This document shows positions 34,133 to 41,412 of a DNA stretch of 47,397 nt, in pieces (position 1 is the stretch's first letter; every line of letters starts with the position of its first letter). A program made the position numbers and the translations under genes. Source of the stretch: an uncultured Dokdonia sp. (lineage in GTDB: Bacteria; Bacteroidota; Bacteroidia; Flavobacteriales; Flavobacteriaceae); NCBI RefSeq assembly GCF_937910895.1, contig NZ_CALEMI010000087.1, positions 1-47,397 on the forward strand, written 5' to 3'. Under the pieces are notes generated by a model. The model did not search any database. It worked only from the letters and a program-made list of their open reading frames with translations, and was not told the DNA's origin.

Positions 34133-34681
34133 ATGAAATTATCAAAAACAACATGGTGGATGATTGGAGGTAGTGTTTTGGCTGTTTCTGGTATTGGATT
34201 GTATCTACTACTTTCCAAGAAAAAGAAAAAGAAAAAGAAAAAGAAAACGAATTCCCAAAATGAAACAGCAGTAATGTCAGATGGGATATTCCCAAAACAA
34301 AATACAGTGCAGTCCGTCACTCAAAAAGCAACGGTTAAAGAAGAGCCGAATTGGAACAGCCCCTTTAATTATGGATATATCGACGATGTAAAAGCATGGG
34401 TAGCCCCAAGAACTATCAAAGTCTTACCAAGAGTAAAGGCAATAGAATTAGCTAAAATTCTTAAAGAAGCAAAAGGGGTTTTTAATGATGATGAAAAAGC
34501 AGTTGAGAATATTTTTTCAAAGCAACTTCAGGATAAAACACAGGTATGTAGTGTTTCTCGCGCTTTTTATGATAGCTACAAAAAAGATTTGTGGCAACAT
34601 CTTGATAGCTTTTTAAATGTAAAAGAGATGCAAAGCTTTGTTACCATTCCAACACGAAAATTGCCTAATTATCAATCTTGA
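34133..34681 (+). CDS. N-anchored membrane protein, paralogue B
   Basis: This 182-aa protein has an N-terminal membrane segment (WWMIGGSVLAVSGIGLYLLL), a run of ten or so Lys encoded by a hexanucleotide repeat, a linker, and a C-terminal domain paralogous to the preceding gene (KGVFNDDEKAVENIF, then DKTQV and LPNY). It is probably inserted in the same membrane with the same topology. Confidence 0.65.
   Translation: MKLSKTTWWMIGGSVLAVSGIGLYLLLSKKKKKKKKKKTNSQNETAVMSDGIFPKQNTVQSVTQKATVKEEPNWNSPFNYGYIDDVKAWVAPRTIKVLPRVKAIELAKILKEAKGVFNDDEKAVENIFSKQLQDKTQVCSVSRAFYDSYKKDLWQHLDSFLNVKEMQSFVTIPTRKLPNYQS
34217..34246 (+). repeat. Hexanucleotide repeat (AAGAAA)5 encoding poly-Lys
   Basis: Five perfect 6-bp units lie within paralogue B, just after the membrane segment. 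Gain or loss of units keeps the frame and changes only the length of the Lys tract. Confidence 0.9.
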
Positions 34682-34686
34682 ATTCT

Positions 34687-35172
34687 ATGAAACAGCAAAT
34701 AAATACAGCGGAGCAGACTCCTAATGGTTCAAAGGAACTACTGGTAGTTGGAGGGATTATTCTAGTACTAGCCATCGGAGGTTTTACTTGGTATTACCTC
34801 TCTAAAAAGAAACATAATTCTTCAGATAGTGATCCTGATAGTAATGATGATGATATTTTGGATGCTAGTGTATTCACTACGCCCCCATTTAGACCTACTT
34901 CAAGCCCGAACACTTCTTCAAATTCAAGTTCTAGTTCGACTTCAAGCTATCCTATCAAAAAAGGAAGCAGGCATCCTGATGTAAAGATTTTACAAAGCTA
35001 TTTAAAATACTATAAAGAGCCACTAGGAAGAAGTGGACCAAAACGCGATGGTGTTGATGGTATCTACGGGAAATTAACCGAGAGGGGCGCTCAAAAACGT
35101 CTTGGTAAAACAAGCTTCACAAGGTCTGATATTCAGTCAATGAAAAACACTTTAAAACTCTTAGGAAAATGA
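34687..35172 (+). CDS. Membrane protein with C-terminal peptidoglycan-binding domain
   Basis: The 161-aa protein starts at the ATG at 34687; the in-frame TTG 9 bp upstream lies inside the previous gene. It has one membrane segment (about 18-37), a Ser-rich linker, and a PG_binding_1-like domain (SRHPDVKILQSYLKY, then DGVDGIYGKLTERGAQ). It would link a membrane to the cell wall. Confidence 0.75.
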   Translation: MKQQINTAEQTPNGSKELLVVGGIILVLAIGGFTWYYLSKKKHNSSDSDPDSNDDDILDASVFTTPPFRPTSSPNTSSNSSSSSTSSYPIKKGSRHPDVKILQSYLKYYKEPLGRSGPKRDGVDGIYGKLTERGAQKRLGKTSFTRSDIQSMKNTLKLLGK

Positions 35173-35765
35173 AAATCACAGCAAAAGAAATTAGAATCAG
35201 TGGCGCACTCATTGTAGGGAGCGGATTATTAATTGGAGTTATCTCGGCATTATGTCAAAAAAAGCCTGTTAACTTAAAAAACACCCCCGAAGAGTCAAAG
35301 TCGAAAAAAATAGCTACACCCGTAGTCCAAATGGAGGTTGCCTTTAAGAGTACACTAAAGAAAAAGCCCATAGAAGTTGTTAGTGCAGACACGCCTAAAG
35401 TGGTAGCTAAAGAGGTCATTTCAAAAAAGATCATCCCCAAAGAGGTGGCTCTATCAAAAGATGAAGAATCAAAGGAAGAAGAAGCAGAAATTGAGCTTGC
35501 TATTGAGGTTCCTATGAATACTCCAGAAGAGAATATGCCAAAACTAATGACGATGAATGATGATTTCCCACTTCGATTGGGCAGTAAAGGCGAAAGAGTA
35601 TTTGCTTTACAGAAATACCTTTTAAGGTATCATGGATCGAACGGAGAAGTAACGGATTTCTATGACCAAAAACTAGCCGATAGAGTTTTACGAATTTTAA
35701 AGGTTACATCGGTTGATAAAAACTTATTCAACAAATTAATGAATAGAAACAAAACAAGAAGGTAA
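35169..35765 (+). CDS. Membrane protein with PG-binding-like C-terminus
   Basis: This 198-aa protein has an N-terminal membrane segment (ISGALIVGSGLLIGVISAL), a long Lys/Glu/Val-rich linker (about 35-120), and a C-terminal peptidoglycan-binding-like domain (LRLGSKGERVFALQKYLL). It overlaps the preceding and following genes by 4 bp and 1 bp. It has the same design as the previous gene, with a longer spacer that could span the periplasm. Confidence 0.7.
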   Translation: MKITAKEIRISGALIVGSGLLIGVISALCQKKPVNLKNTPEESKSKKIATPVVQMEVAFKSTLKKKPIEVVSADTPKVVAKEVISKKIIPKEVALSKDEESKEEEAEIELAIEVPMNTPEENMPKLMTMNDDFPLRLGSKGERVFALQKYLLRYHGSNGEVTDFYDQKLADRVLRILKVTSVDKNLFNKLMNRNKTRR

Positions 35766-36007
35766 TGTCCGATACTAAAAAAGTAAACGGAGGAATTTTA
35801 AATGCGCTGATTGATAAAGATGGGATTAAAACGGAAGTGACCCTTACCATTACAAATCAAACAGCCACCAAGGTTGCTCTTACCCTACTTATTTCTGGAA
35901 TCAGTCTTATTGTAATTGCAAAACTCTTAAAAGAAGTATTTCCTAGTAAAGAGCTTACCGCTATTAGATCAGAGGTAAGCGAAATAAAAAACATATTAAT
36001 AAAGTAA
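35765..36007 (+). CDS. Small single-pass membrane protein
   Basis: This 80-aa protein has a polar N-terminus and one membrane segment at about 36-58 (VALTLLISGISLIVIAKLL). The start overlaps the previous stop by 1 base. The family is unknown. Confidence 0.6.
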   Translation: MSDTKKVNGGILNALIDKDGIKTEVTLTITNQTATKVALTLLISGISLIVIAKLLKEVFPSKELTAIRSEVSEIKNILIK

Positions 36008-36014
36008 AAGAAAA

Positions 36015-36365
36015 ATGATGAGCAGTATGGAATATCTCTTTAACTATCTAACAAGCCTAGATTGGGGTTATATCATCACATTTATATTAATCTCACATTT
36101 AGTAAATCAAACCAAAATAACAAGTTGGTTTTATAAAGTAACTAACATTAAAATACGTACTCGATACAGGGTATTATTCATTGGACTTGGCTATGGCATT
36201 TTAGTCTATCTATTACGAGGGTATGACATATCCAAAATAGAGTGCCTATTTCAGTCTTTTGTCTTTGCTATGGTCTTTCACAAGCTTGTAGTTGAAAGAC
36301 TCTTTGCCGTATTAAAGTTAAATCCAATACAGCAAACAGGATATGATGACTACAGTGAAGAATAA
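36015..36365 (+). CDS. Holin-like membrane protein
   Basis: This 116-aa protein has two or three hydrophobic segments (WGYIITFILISHLV at about 19-32, YRVLFIGLGYGILVYLL at about 52-68, FQSFVFAMVFHKLVV at about 80-94) and charged ends. Size, topology and position directly upstream of a spanin-like pair and near the M15 lysin fit a holin. It overlaps the next gene by 23 bp. Confidence 0.5.
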   Translation: MMSSMEYLFNYLTSLDWGYIITFILISHLVNQTKITSWFYKVTNIKIRTRYRVLFIGLGYGILVYLLRGYDISKIECLFQSFVFAMVFHKLVVERLFAVLKLNPIQQTGYDDYSEE

Positions 36366-36696
36366 TTGGAAGCTACTAACAGGGATCATCCTTGTGATAG
36401 TCATCGTCAGTACCTACTTGTTTTCAGATCAAAGCTTGCACATCACAAGCGCAATTCCTTCGCTTTTAGAAAAAGAGAACAAAGAATTATTTGATCGTAA
36501 TGCTGCCTTAGATCTTAAAGTACACGATTTAAAAATACAGGCTGAAAACTTACAAGGAATCATTGATCAGAAAGATCAAGAAATCTATCACTTAAAAACA
36601 GTATTAGATGAAAATATTAATCGTATTAATAACTATTCTATCCTTGAGCTACAGCAGTTTTTCTCAAGGTTTACAACCGATAGTCTACCCCATTGA
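36343..36696 (+). CDS. Inner-membrane spanin-like protein (Rz-like)
   Basis: This 117-aa protein has an N-terminal membrane segment (LLTGIILVIVIVSTYLF) and a periplasmic coiled coil (about 40-95, LLEKENKELFDRNAALDLKV). Its 3' part overlaps the following gene by 89 bp in another frame, as in Rz/Rz1 pairs. The function is inferred from architecture and overlap. Confidence 0.6.
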   Translation: MMTTVKNNWKLLTGIILVIVIVSTYLFSDQSLHITSAIPSLLEKENKELFDRNAALDLKVHDLKIQAENLQGIIDQKDQEIYHLKTVLDENINRINNYSILELQQFFSRFTTDSLPH

Positions 36697-37027
36697 TGGA
36701 GAGACTTATTTTTGTTTTACCCCTTGGCAATCTAGATACATAGCCAAAACCTTAGAAAAATCAAGACTTCAAGAAGGTATTATCATTTCACTAGAAAGTA
36801 AAAACAAAGAATTAACCCTACTTCAAAGAATTAAAGATACCACCATTGTATTATTAGAAGAGAAAAATGCCAATCAATCCCTAGTGATTGATAACAAAAT
36901 ACTAGCCTACAAATCCCTAGAAATCGATAATAAAGCACTCACAAAAAAAGTAAAGAGACGGGGATTCAAAAACACGGTCTTTGGTGGAGTGGTAGTAGTT
37001 TTAGTAGGGGTATTAATCGTTAAATAA
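36608..37027 (+). CDS. Exported coiled-coil protein nested with the Rz-like gene
   Basis: This 139-aa protein has a signal peptide (MKILIVLITILSLSYSSFSQ), a short beta region with CF, a coiled coil (about 55-115), and a hydrophobic C-terminus (NTVFGGVVVVLVGVLIV). It begins inside the previous gene in another frame. It differs from classical Rz1 in having a C-terminal membrane anchor and no lipobox. It may be a lysis partner. Confidence 0.62.
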   Translation: MKILIVLITILSLSYSSFSQGLQPIVYPIDGETYFCFTPWQSRYIAKTLEKSRLQEGIIISLESKNKELTLLQRIKDTTIVLLEEKNANQSLVIDNKILAYKSLEIDNKALTKKVKRRGFKNTVFGGVVVVLVGVLIVK

Positions 37028-37036
37028 ATAAAGCGT

Positions 37037-37471
37037 ATGTCAGTATCAGGATATCAAAGTGATGTGGCTCAAAATTCAGGCTCTCAAACATCACGCAACA
37101 GCATTACAACACACGAAATTTTAGCCGAGCATTTAAGTCCAAGTCTCACACATTTACCTTCACAAAATATCTATAGTCTTATTAACGAAAATTTGATGGC
37201 TGTCAAGGATATTAGACTAAGCCCTAATACACCTGAATTAGAAATTGCGGATTGGCTTGTAAGTTTGCCTGCTCCATTAGTAGACCAAGGTGTTTATACA
37301 GGAACATTGTTTAGTGTGGGTGGAAATCCTTTTTTTTATTCTATGGATATAGATGGTAGAGTTACAATAAGTGGAACATTTGCAAATGAACAAGATGAAT
37401 TAATCTTAAATATAAACCCCTATATCACAGAGCTTCCCCTTCGATTCAAAACCTTTGGAAGTCCTTTTTAG
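37037..37471 (+). CDS. Hypothetical protein
   Basis: This 144-aa protein has a Ser/Gln/Asn-rich N-terminus and a beta-rich C-terminal half (QGVYTGTLFSVGGNPFFYSMDIDGRVTISGTF). There is no signal peptide. It could be a small structural or adhesive protein. It lies between the spanin-like pair and a coiled-coil membrane protein. Confidence 0.55.
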   Translation: MSVSGYQSDVAQNSGSQTSRNSITTHEILAEHLSPSLTHLPSQNIYSLINENLMAVKDIRLSPNTPELEIADWLVSLPAPLVDQGVYTGTLFSVGGNPFFYSMDIDGRVTISGTFANEQDELILNINPYITELPLRFKTFGSPF

Positions 37472-37509
37472 ATCAAGTAAGTACTAAAGATTTTTTTAAA
37501 ACATACAGT

Positions 37510-37839
37510 ATGGATATTACAAAAATAGTTATTGTCATATTTAGCGCTACGGGTTTTTGGAAACTCATAGAGCTATTAATACAATTTAAAAGTCAAAATC
37601 GCTTAAAAAATGCAGAGATACACAACTTACACGTACAGGCAAATAGTCTTGTGATTGAAAACTATAAGATGTGGTCTGAGAATATGGAAAAGCGATTAAA
37701 AGAACTAGAGGATAAAAATACGGCCATGAATAAAATCATAACCGGACAACGTCAAAAAATTGATAAACTACAAAAGTATGTAGATCAATTAGAAGAAGAA
37801 ATCAAATCTTATAGAATCTCTACAGATGAATGCAAATAA
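37510..37839 (+). CDS. Membrane-anchored coiled-coil protein
   Basis: This 109-aa protein has an N-terminal membrane segment (ITKIVIVIFSATGFWKLIELLI) and an uninterrupted coiled coil to the C-terminus. Similar small proteins are common in Bacteroidota phage lysis regions. It overlaps the following 45-aa gene. Confidence 0.6.
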   Translation: MDITKIVIVIFSATGFWKLIELLIQFKSQNRLKNAEIHNLHVQANSLVIENYKMWSENMEKRLKELEDKNTAMNKIITGQRQKIDKLQKYVDQLEEEIKSYRISTDECK

Positions 37840-37963
37840 CGGAAATACACTACTTAATGTTGTTTTTGGAATTTTTATGATGGCTAGTATTATAAAGGTA
37901 GGTATGGACTTGCACGAGAGGTTTAGAAAGAAAAAAGACGGTCTTACAAAAGAACAAATATGA
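37826..37963 (+). CDS. Small membrane protein (45 aa)
   Basis: The sequence begins MNANNGNTLLNVVFGIFMMASIIKVG, with one short hydrophobic segment, and ends in a basic stretch (RFRKKKDG). It overlaps the preceding gene by 14 bp and the M15 gene by 4 bp (ATGA), which supports real expression despite its size. Confidence 0.55.
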   Translation: MNANNGNTLLNVVFGIFMMASIIKVGMDLHERFRKKKDGLTKEQI

Positions 37964-38469
37964 TCTCTTCTTATAAGCATATCTATGTAGGTATTGGGAC
38001 GGTAGCACTTATTGTTGGGGCGTCCGTTTTAGTACGTTATCTAGCTAAATCAAAAACTAAGAAACAGAAAAATAAGGTTGATTTTTCTGTTTTTGATAGC
38101 AAAGATATGGCGGGTTCAGGAAAGTGTATTGATCGCACGCTTTTAAGGAAATTACAACTTCTTGAAAAACGGACAGGCTACAGGGTACTTAAAAATATCA
38201 ACTCGGCAGTCCGTAGTGAATTTTGGAATAAAAAAGTGGGCGGAGTTTCTGACTCCGCCCATTTGATTACGAAATGTAAAGCTGTTGATATTCACGCCCC
38301 CACGCGAGCTATTCGTAACCTATTGGTGGTTCAAGCATATCATCTTGGTTTTACCCGTATTGGTGTTGGTAAAACATTTGTACATCTTGATGTAGATACA
38401 TCCAAACCACAATATGTGGCTTGGGGATATCCCTCTAGAACAGCCCCCGAAATTAATCCTTTTACTTGA
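37960..38469 (+). CDS. Membrane-anchored M15 peptidase (D-Ala-type endolysin)
   Basis: This 169-aa protein has an N-terminal membrane or signal-anchor segment (about 9-27) and a peptidase M15_3-like domain. The zinc-site residues are H101 and D110 in SAHLITKCKAVDIH and H142 in KTFVHLDVD. It would cleave peptidoglycan cross-links. The signal-anchor layout resembles SAR-type endolysins that reach the periplasm without a holin pore. It is the last rightward gene of the element. Confidence 0.8.
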   Translation: MISSYKHIYVGIGTVALIVGASVLVRYLAKSKTKKQKNKVDFSVFDSKDMAGSGKCIDRTLLRKLQLLEKRTGYRVLKNINSAVRSEFWNKKVGGVSDSAHLITKCKAVDIHAPTRAIRNLLVVQAYHLGFTRIGVGKTFVHLDVDTSKPQYVAWGYPSRTAPEINPFT

Positions 38470-38473
38470 CTCT

Positions 38474-38971
38474 TTAAGTTACATGAAGCTCTTTTTTAAT
38501 AAGAAGCTTGATGGTAATACCTATTTGTCCTAAATGATACATCGTGTGATGAATTACCCCCTCTAAAGCAAATTCAAAAGGGTACACACTTTTATGGTTT
38601 TCTTCTGTATAAGTCTTCTCTAATAAAGAATCATCCTTATCTCCAATAAGAACAAGAATGGATAGGATGCTTTTTTCATAGTCTTCTTTTAATTGCTTCC
38701 ATCCAATGGTTTTAAGTTCTTCATTTGAGCGCCAATAGTCAGGCTGATACCTTAGTTGTAAATTGAAATGTATCCTTAGTTTATTAATAACATCTATTTG
38801 TAAAGCAATTAGATGCCCTATCATCTCCGCGACACTATGAAGTTCAGGTATAGGACGTATAAATGCAGTATGTTTTGAAATACCCTCTATTTTTTCCATC
38901 ATATTTTGACCCACCCACAATGCTTTGTAATTGATGGCTTCTAATTGTTGTGCGTAATACTGTATTGTCAT
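38474..38971 (-). CDS. DinB-like four-helix protein
   Basis: This 165-aa protein has helices with His in VAEMIGHLIALQ and in HHTMYHLGQIGI, which match the metal-binding triad pattern of DinB/YfiT-type enzymes (possible thiol transferases or hydrolases). It is convergent with the M15 gene, 4 bp apart. It probably marks the host flank or a moron gene at the element's right end. Confidence 0.7.
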   Translation of the reverse strand: MTIQYYAQQLEAINYKALWVGQNMMEKIEGISKHTAFIRPIPELHSVAEMIGHLIALQIDVINKLRIHFNLQLRYQPDYWRSNEELKTIGWKQLKEDYEKSILSILVLIGDKDDSLLEKTYTEENHKSVYPFEFALEGVIHHTMYHLGQIGITIKLLIKKELHVT

Positions 38972-38994
38972 ATTTCTTTTTCTTTCTTTAAAAA

Positions 38995-39090
38995 TATCAT
39001 AGAACTATACCCAAAACTCCAATAGAAAGTGTGGTGCAATGACTTTGGAAGAGATGGGCGGATAGTTCTACTTTTTGGGGTGAAAAACTC
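38995..39090. repeat. Structured repeat, copy A
   Basis: TAGAACTAT (39000-39008) pairs with ATAGTTCTA (39062-39070). The inner segment includes ACCCAAAA and GTGTGGTGCA, and the copy ends in GGGGTGAAAA. It is similar in order to copy B at 39215-39320. Confidence 0.6.
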
Positions 39091-39214
39091 GATAAAAACT
39101 ATATCCAATAAGCGCTTTTTCTTCCCCTAAAAAGGCATACTTAAAGGATATAGTATCAACTACTGAATTGAGTGTTTAAATAAATATTATTCAAAAATAT
39201 AATTATATAGTTTC

Positions 39215-39320
39215 TTTAAATTCATAGGACTATAACCCAAAATATTTGAGTGTGGTGCATTTTACATCAAACACTAAGGGCTTAACTATAGTCCTACTTT
39301 TATAAAGGGTGAAAAGCGTA
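39215..39320. repeat. Structured repeat, copy B
   Basis: TAGGACTAT (39225-39233) pairs with ATAGTCCTA (39288-39296). The copy shares AACCCAAAA, GAGTGTGGTGCA and AGGGTGAAAA with copy A. The A-T to G-C change between the copies is matched on both arms. Confidence 0.6.
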
Positions 39321-39378
39321 AATGAGTGTTTAAAGTTCTATTTAATTATGAAGCTAAATTATTGATATAGTGAAATGT

Positions 39379-39425
39379 AAAAACAATCTAAAAGTATATT
39401 TTTTTTATACTTTTAGATTGTTTTT
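39379..39425. terminator. Strong terminator downstream of the response regulator
   Basis: A perfect 20-bp stem begins AAAAACAATCTAAAAG at 39379, has its complement at 39406-39425, and a 7-nt T loop. It terminates the leftward operon at 39442-41066 and blocks reading from the element side. Confidence 0.85.
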
Positions 39426-39441
39426 ATATAGAAAAAAAAAC

Positions 39442-40182
39442 TTATAGGAATCCCTGTTCTTTAGCCTTTATAATAAGTTCTCTGTTACTATTGTCTGACA
39501 CATTGAAGATATCCATAAGCCTGCCTTTACGTTTTTGGACTGTGCTTTTAGAAAGTGATAGTAACTCTTGAAGTTCTACGTTACTAGCTCCTTGAGATAT
39601 TTCATAGAGTAGTTGTCTATCAATAAGGTCTATTGAGAAGTCACTAGAGATTAATTTTTGTGAATATGCAGTTATTGACTCTGAATAATAGGTTGTGGAT
39701 GTAGGTTCAAAAATCTTCTTCAATGCAATTAGTAATGCTTCAGGAGTAATGTCTCCTTTAACAAAGAAGCCATCAGGATTAACCGTTTTAATTATATTTT
39801 GGATTCTAAAATTATCTTTTATTAAGGTTATTACAATAATTTTGGAAGAGAGGCATAATGTTTTTTTTACCCAAAGTCCAATATCTTCTCCAGAAAATAG
39901 CTTTTGAGATGGGTATGCTGGAAGTTGTATATCTAAAAGAATTAGTTCGTAAAAATTATTTCTTAAAGAAATCTTGTCATAAGCTTCTTTACAATTAGAT
40001 GCTATATCAATAACAAATTTATATTGTTGTTGACTATTACTAAGTTTTGAGAATACCTGTTTTATAGCAAATCTCATTAAAGAATGATCTTCTATAATAA
40101 GGACTTTAAGTTGTTTTAAATCATTTCTTACGTCTATATACTCTGCGTTATTTTTGCTAGGTATATCATCTTTCTTTTTCAT
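39442..40182 (-). CDS. NarL/FixJ-family response regulator
   Basis: This 246-aa protein has a receiver domain with the acidic pair E31-D32 (VLIIEDHS) and phospho-acceptor D84 in ELILLDIQLPAY. The LuxR-type HTH is C-terminal (SNVELQELLSLSKSTVQKRKGRL). It is preceded by a membrane protein gene in the same operon, its likely signal partner. An uncharged loop after D84 and the N-terminal extension are unremarkable. Targets are unknown. Confidence 0.85.
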   Translation of the reverse strand: MKKKDDIPSKNNAEYIDVRNDLKQLKVLIIEDHSLMRFAIKQVFSKLSNSQQQYKFVIDIASNCKEAYDKISLRNNFYELILLDIQLPAYPSQKLFSGEDIGLWVKKTLCLSSKIIVITLIKDNFRIQNIIKTVNPDGFFVKGDITPEALLIALKKIFEPTSTTYYSESITAYSQKLISSDFSIDLIDRQLLYEISQGASNVELQELLSLSKSTVQKRKGRLMDIFNVSDNSNRELIIKAKEQGFL

Positions 40183-40206
40183 AAATCGTGTCGCACCACA
40201 AAATTA

Positions 40207-40944
40207 TTATAAGGCAATTGTTTTTGCTTCTTCTAAATCTTTTAATTGTTTATCTAGTTGTCCATAAATCATCATGGCTCTTCTATGCGCTAGTTTTGAC
40301 CATGTCTCCATATTATCAGTCTCTTTAATAAATAAAGGTAGACATTCTAAGGCTTCTATCTTCTTTGTTATAAATATATTAGTGTCTTGAATAGAATCAA
40401 CTTTTGATTGTATCTGTAACATTTTTAAATCTTTATCCTTTAATGCATTGACTCTATGTTGAATTTCTTTTTTTAATTCATTAATCTCAGATATTAATCT
40501 TTTATTTCTTTTACTTTTTTTATTGACAAGGTATTGTTGTAGTTTGTAGAATAAGAAAAATATTGTTGCAATAATTAATAAGAGACTTATATATGTTGTT
40601 ATAAACATATCATCTTCAAAGCCATTTACATAACGATATAAAAGAGCTAAGGCTTGATAAATATTTAATAAAATTGTAACACCAATTACTAATTTAATAA
40701 TGAGTTTTGAATTTTTAAAATGCTCTTTAGTTAGAGGCATCAATAATAGAAATGCAAAACACAATAAGAGGATATTAAATTTTTGAATTAATGTCCAAAT
40801 AATATCTTCAGAAGTCAATCCTTCTACAATTACATAGGTGTTCCCAAATAAAGTCAACTCTTTAAATTCAGGCACTAAATAATCAAAATGGTTTAAGGGG
40901 AATGTTATTAGAATACAACATATCCCCATAATAAATCTAGTCAT
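40207..40944 (-). CDS. Four-span membrane protein with coiled coil, sensor-like
   Basis: This 245-aa protein has four hydrophobic segments in residues 1-145, then a cytoplasmic coiled coil. The coiled coil includes KKEIQHRVNALKDKDLKML, which resembles the phospho-acceptor helix of HisKA_2-type kinases (EIHHRVKNNL). No ATPase domain follows. It may be a degenerate sensor for the downstream response regulator. Its ATG overlaps the stop of the 40-aa gene (TAATG). Confidence 0.65.
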   Translation of the reverse strand: MTRFIMGICCILITFPLNHFDYLVPEFKELTLFGNTYVIVEGLTSEDIIWTLIQKFNILLLCFAFLLLMPLTKEHFKNSKLIIKLVIGVTILLNIYQALALLYRYVNGFEDDMFITTYISLLLIIATIFFLFYKLQQYLVNKKSKRNKRLISEINELKKEIQHRVNALKDKDLKMLQIQSKVDSIQDTNIFITKKIEALECLPLFIKETDNMETWSKLAHRRAMMIYGQLDKQLKDLEEAKTIAL

Positions 40945-41066
40945 TAATCATCATCCTTTGAAGTAGAAGTATCGTTATTTTTGTCCTCTGTCTCTTGTAT
41001 CGACTTTTCTTCTTCATTATTTTGATTTTCTTCTGAGGTGAGCCCATCAGGCGGTTTTTTAGCCAT
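40944..41066 (-). CDS. Acidic 40-aa peptide
   Basis: The sequence MAKKPPDGLTSEENQNNEEE continues with Glu, Asp and Ser-rich residues to KDDD. It overlaps the membrane protein start by 1 base, so it is probably the first gene of the operon. It appears intrinsically disordered; the role is unknown. Confidence 0.5.
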   Translation of the reverse strand: MAKKPPDGLTSEENQNNEEEKSIQETEDKNNDTSTSKDDD

Positions 41067-41140
41067 AATATTATATTTAAAAATTAATATCTATTAAATA
41101 TATATGAAACTTCAATAAAAAAAATATTTAAATCCTCCAA

Positions 41141-41165
41141 TTTTTTACGGTATAACCGTAAAAAA
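41141..41165. promoter_or_regulatory. Perfect palindrome, candidate operator
   Basis: TTTTTTACGGT and ACCGTAAAAAA flank ATA. It lies about 75 bp upstream of the 40-aa gene start and could be the response-regulator site or a hairpin. Confidence 0.5.
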
Positions 41166-41197
41166 CAGCATATCATACATACTTAAAGTATAAATAG

Positions 41198-41237
41198 CAC
41201 ACTCTAAAAGTATAATTTTTTTACTCTTTTAGAGTGT
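41198..41237. terminator. Terminator-like hairpin
   Basis: ACACTCTAAAAG (41198) pairs with CTTTTAGAGTGT (41226) across a T-rich loop. Sequence and style resemble the terminator at 39379. Confidence 0.6.
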
Positions 41238-41412
41238 TTACACACAAAACATCCTCTCTAGTTTTGTTTTCTAAAGTATAAAAAACGGTTTTTCAATTAG
41301 ATCAGTCACTTCATTTACTTGCATGATATTAGGATCATCTAGGGTCTGCACTTGAACTATCTTGAATTTTTAAAAATCCTTTATGCTTTTAAGTATTAAT
41401 TAAAAACCATAA

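Larger units (their letters stand above)
38972..39441. other. Gene-free interval with structured repeats
   Basis: No coding frame is supported. It holds two covarying hairpin repeats (listed separately) and a strong terminator at 39379. The right boundary of the mobile element may lie here. Confidence 0.5.
41067..41412. other. Gene-free divergent interval
   Basis: This region lies between the leftward response-regulator operon and the rightward toxin gene. It holds a 25-bp palindrome (41141) and a terminator-like hairpin (41198), both listed separately, and presumably two promoters. Confidence 0.5.

Noticed and set aside
25196-38469. Ordinary tailed prophage late region
   Set aside because: None of the expected terminase, portal, major-tail, tape-measure or baseplate proteins can be recognised, and no gene is long enough to be a tape measure.
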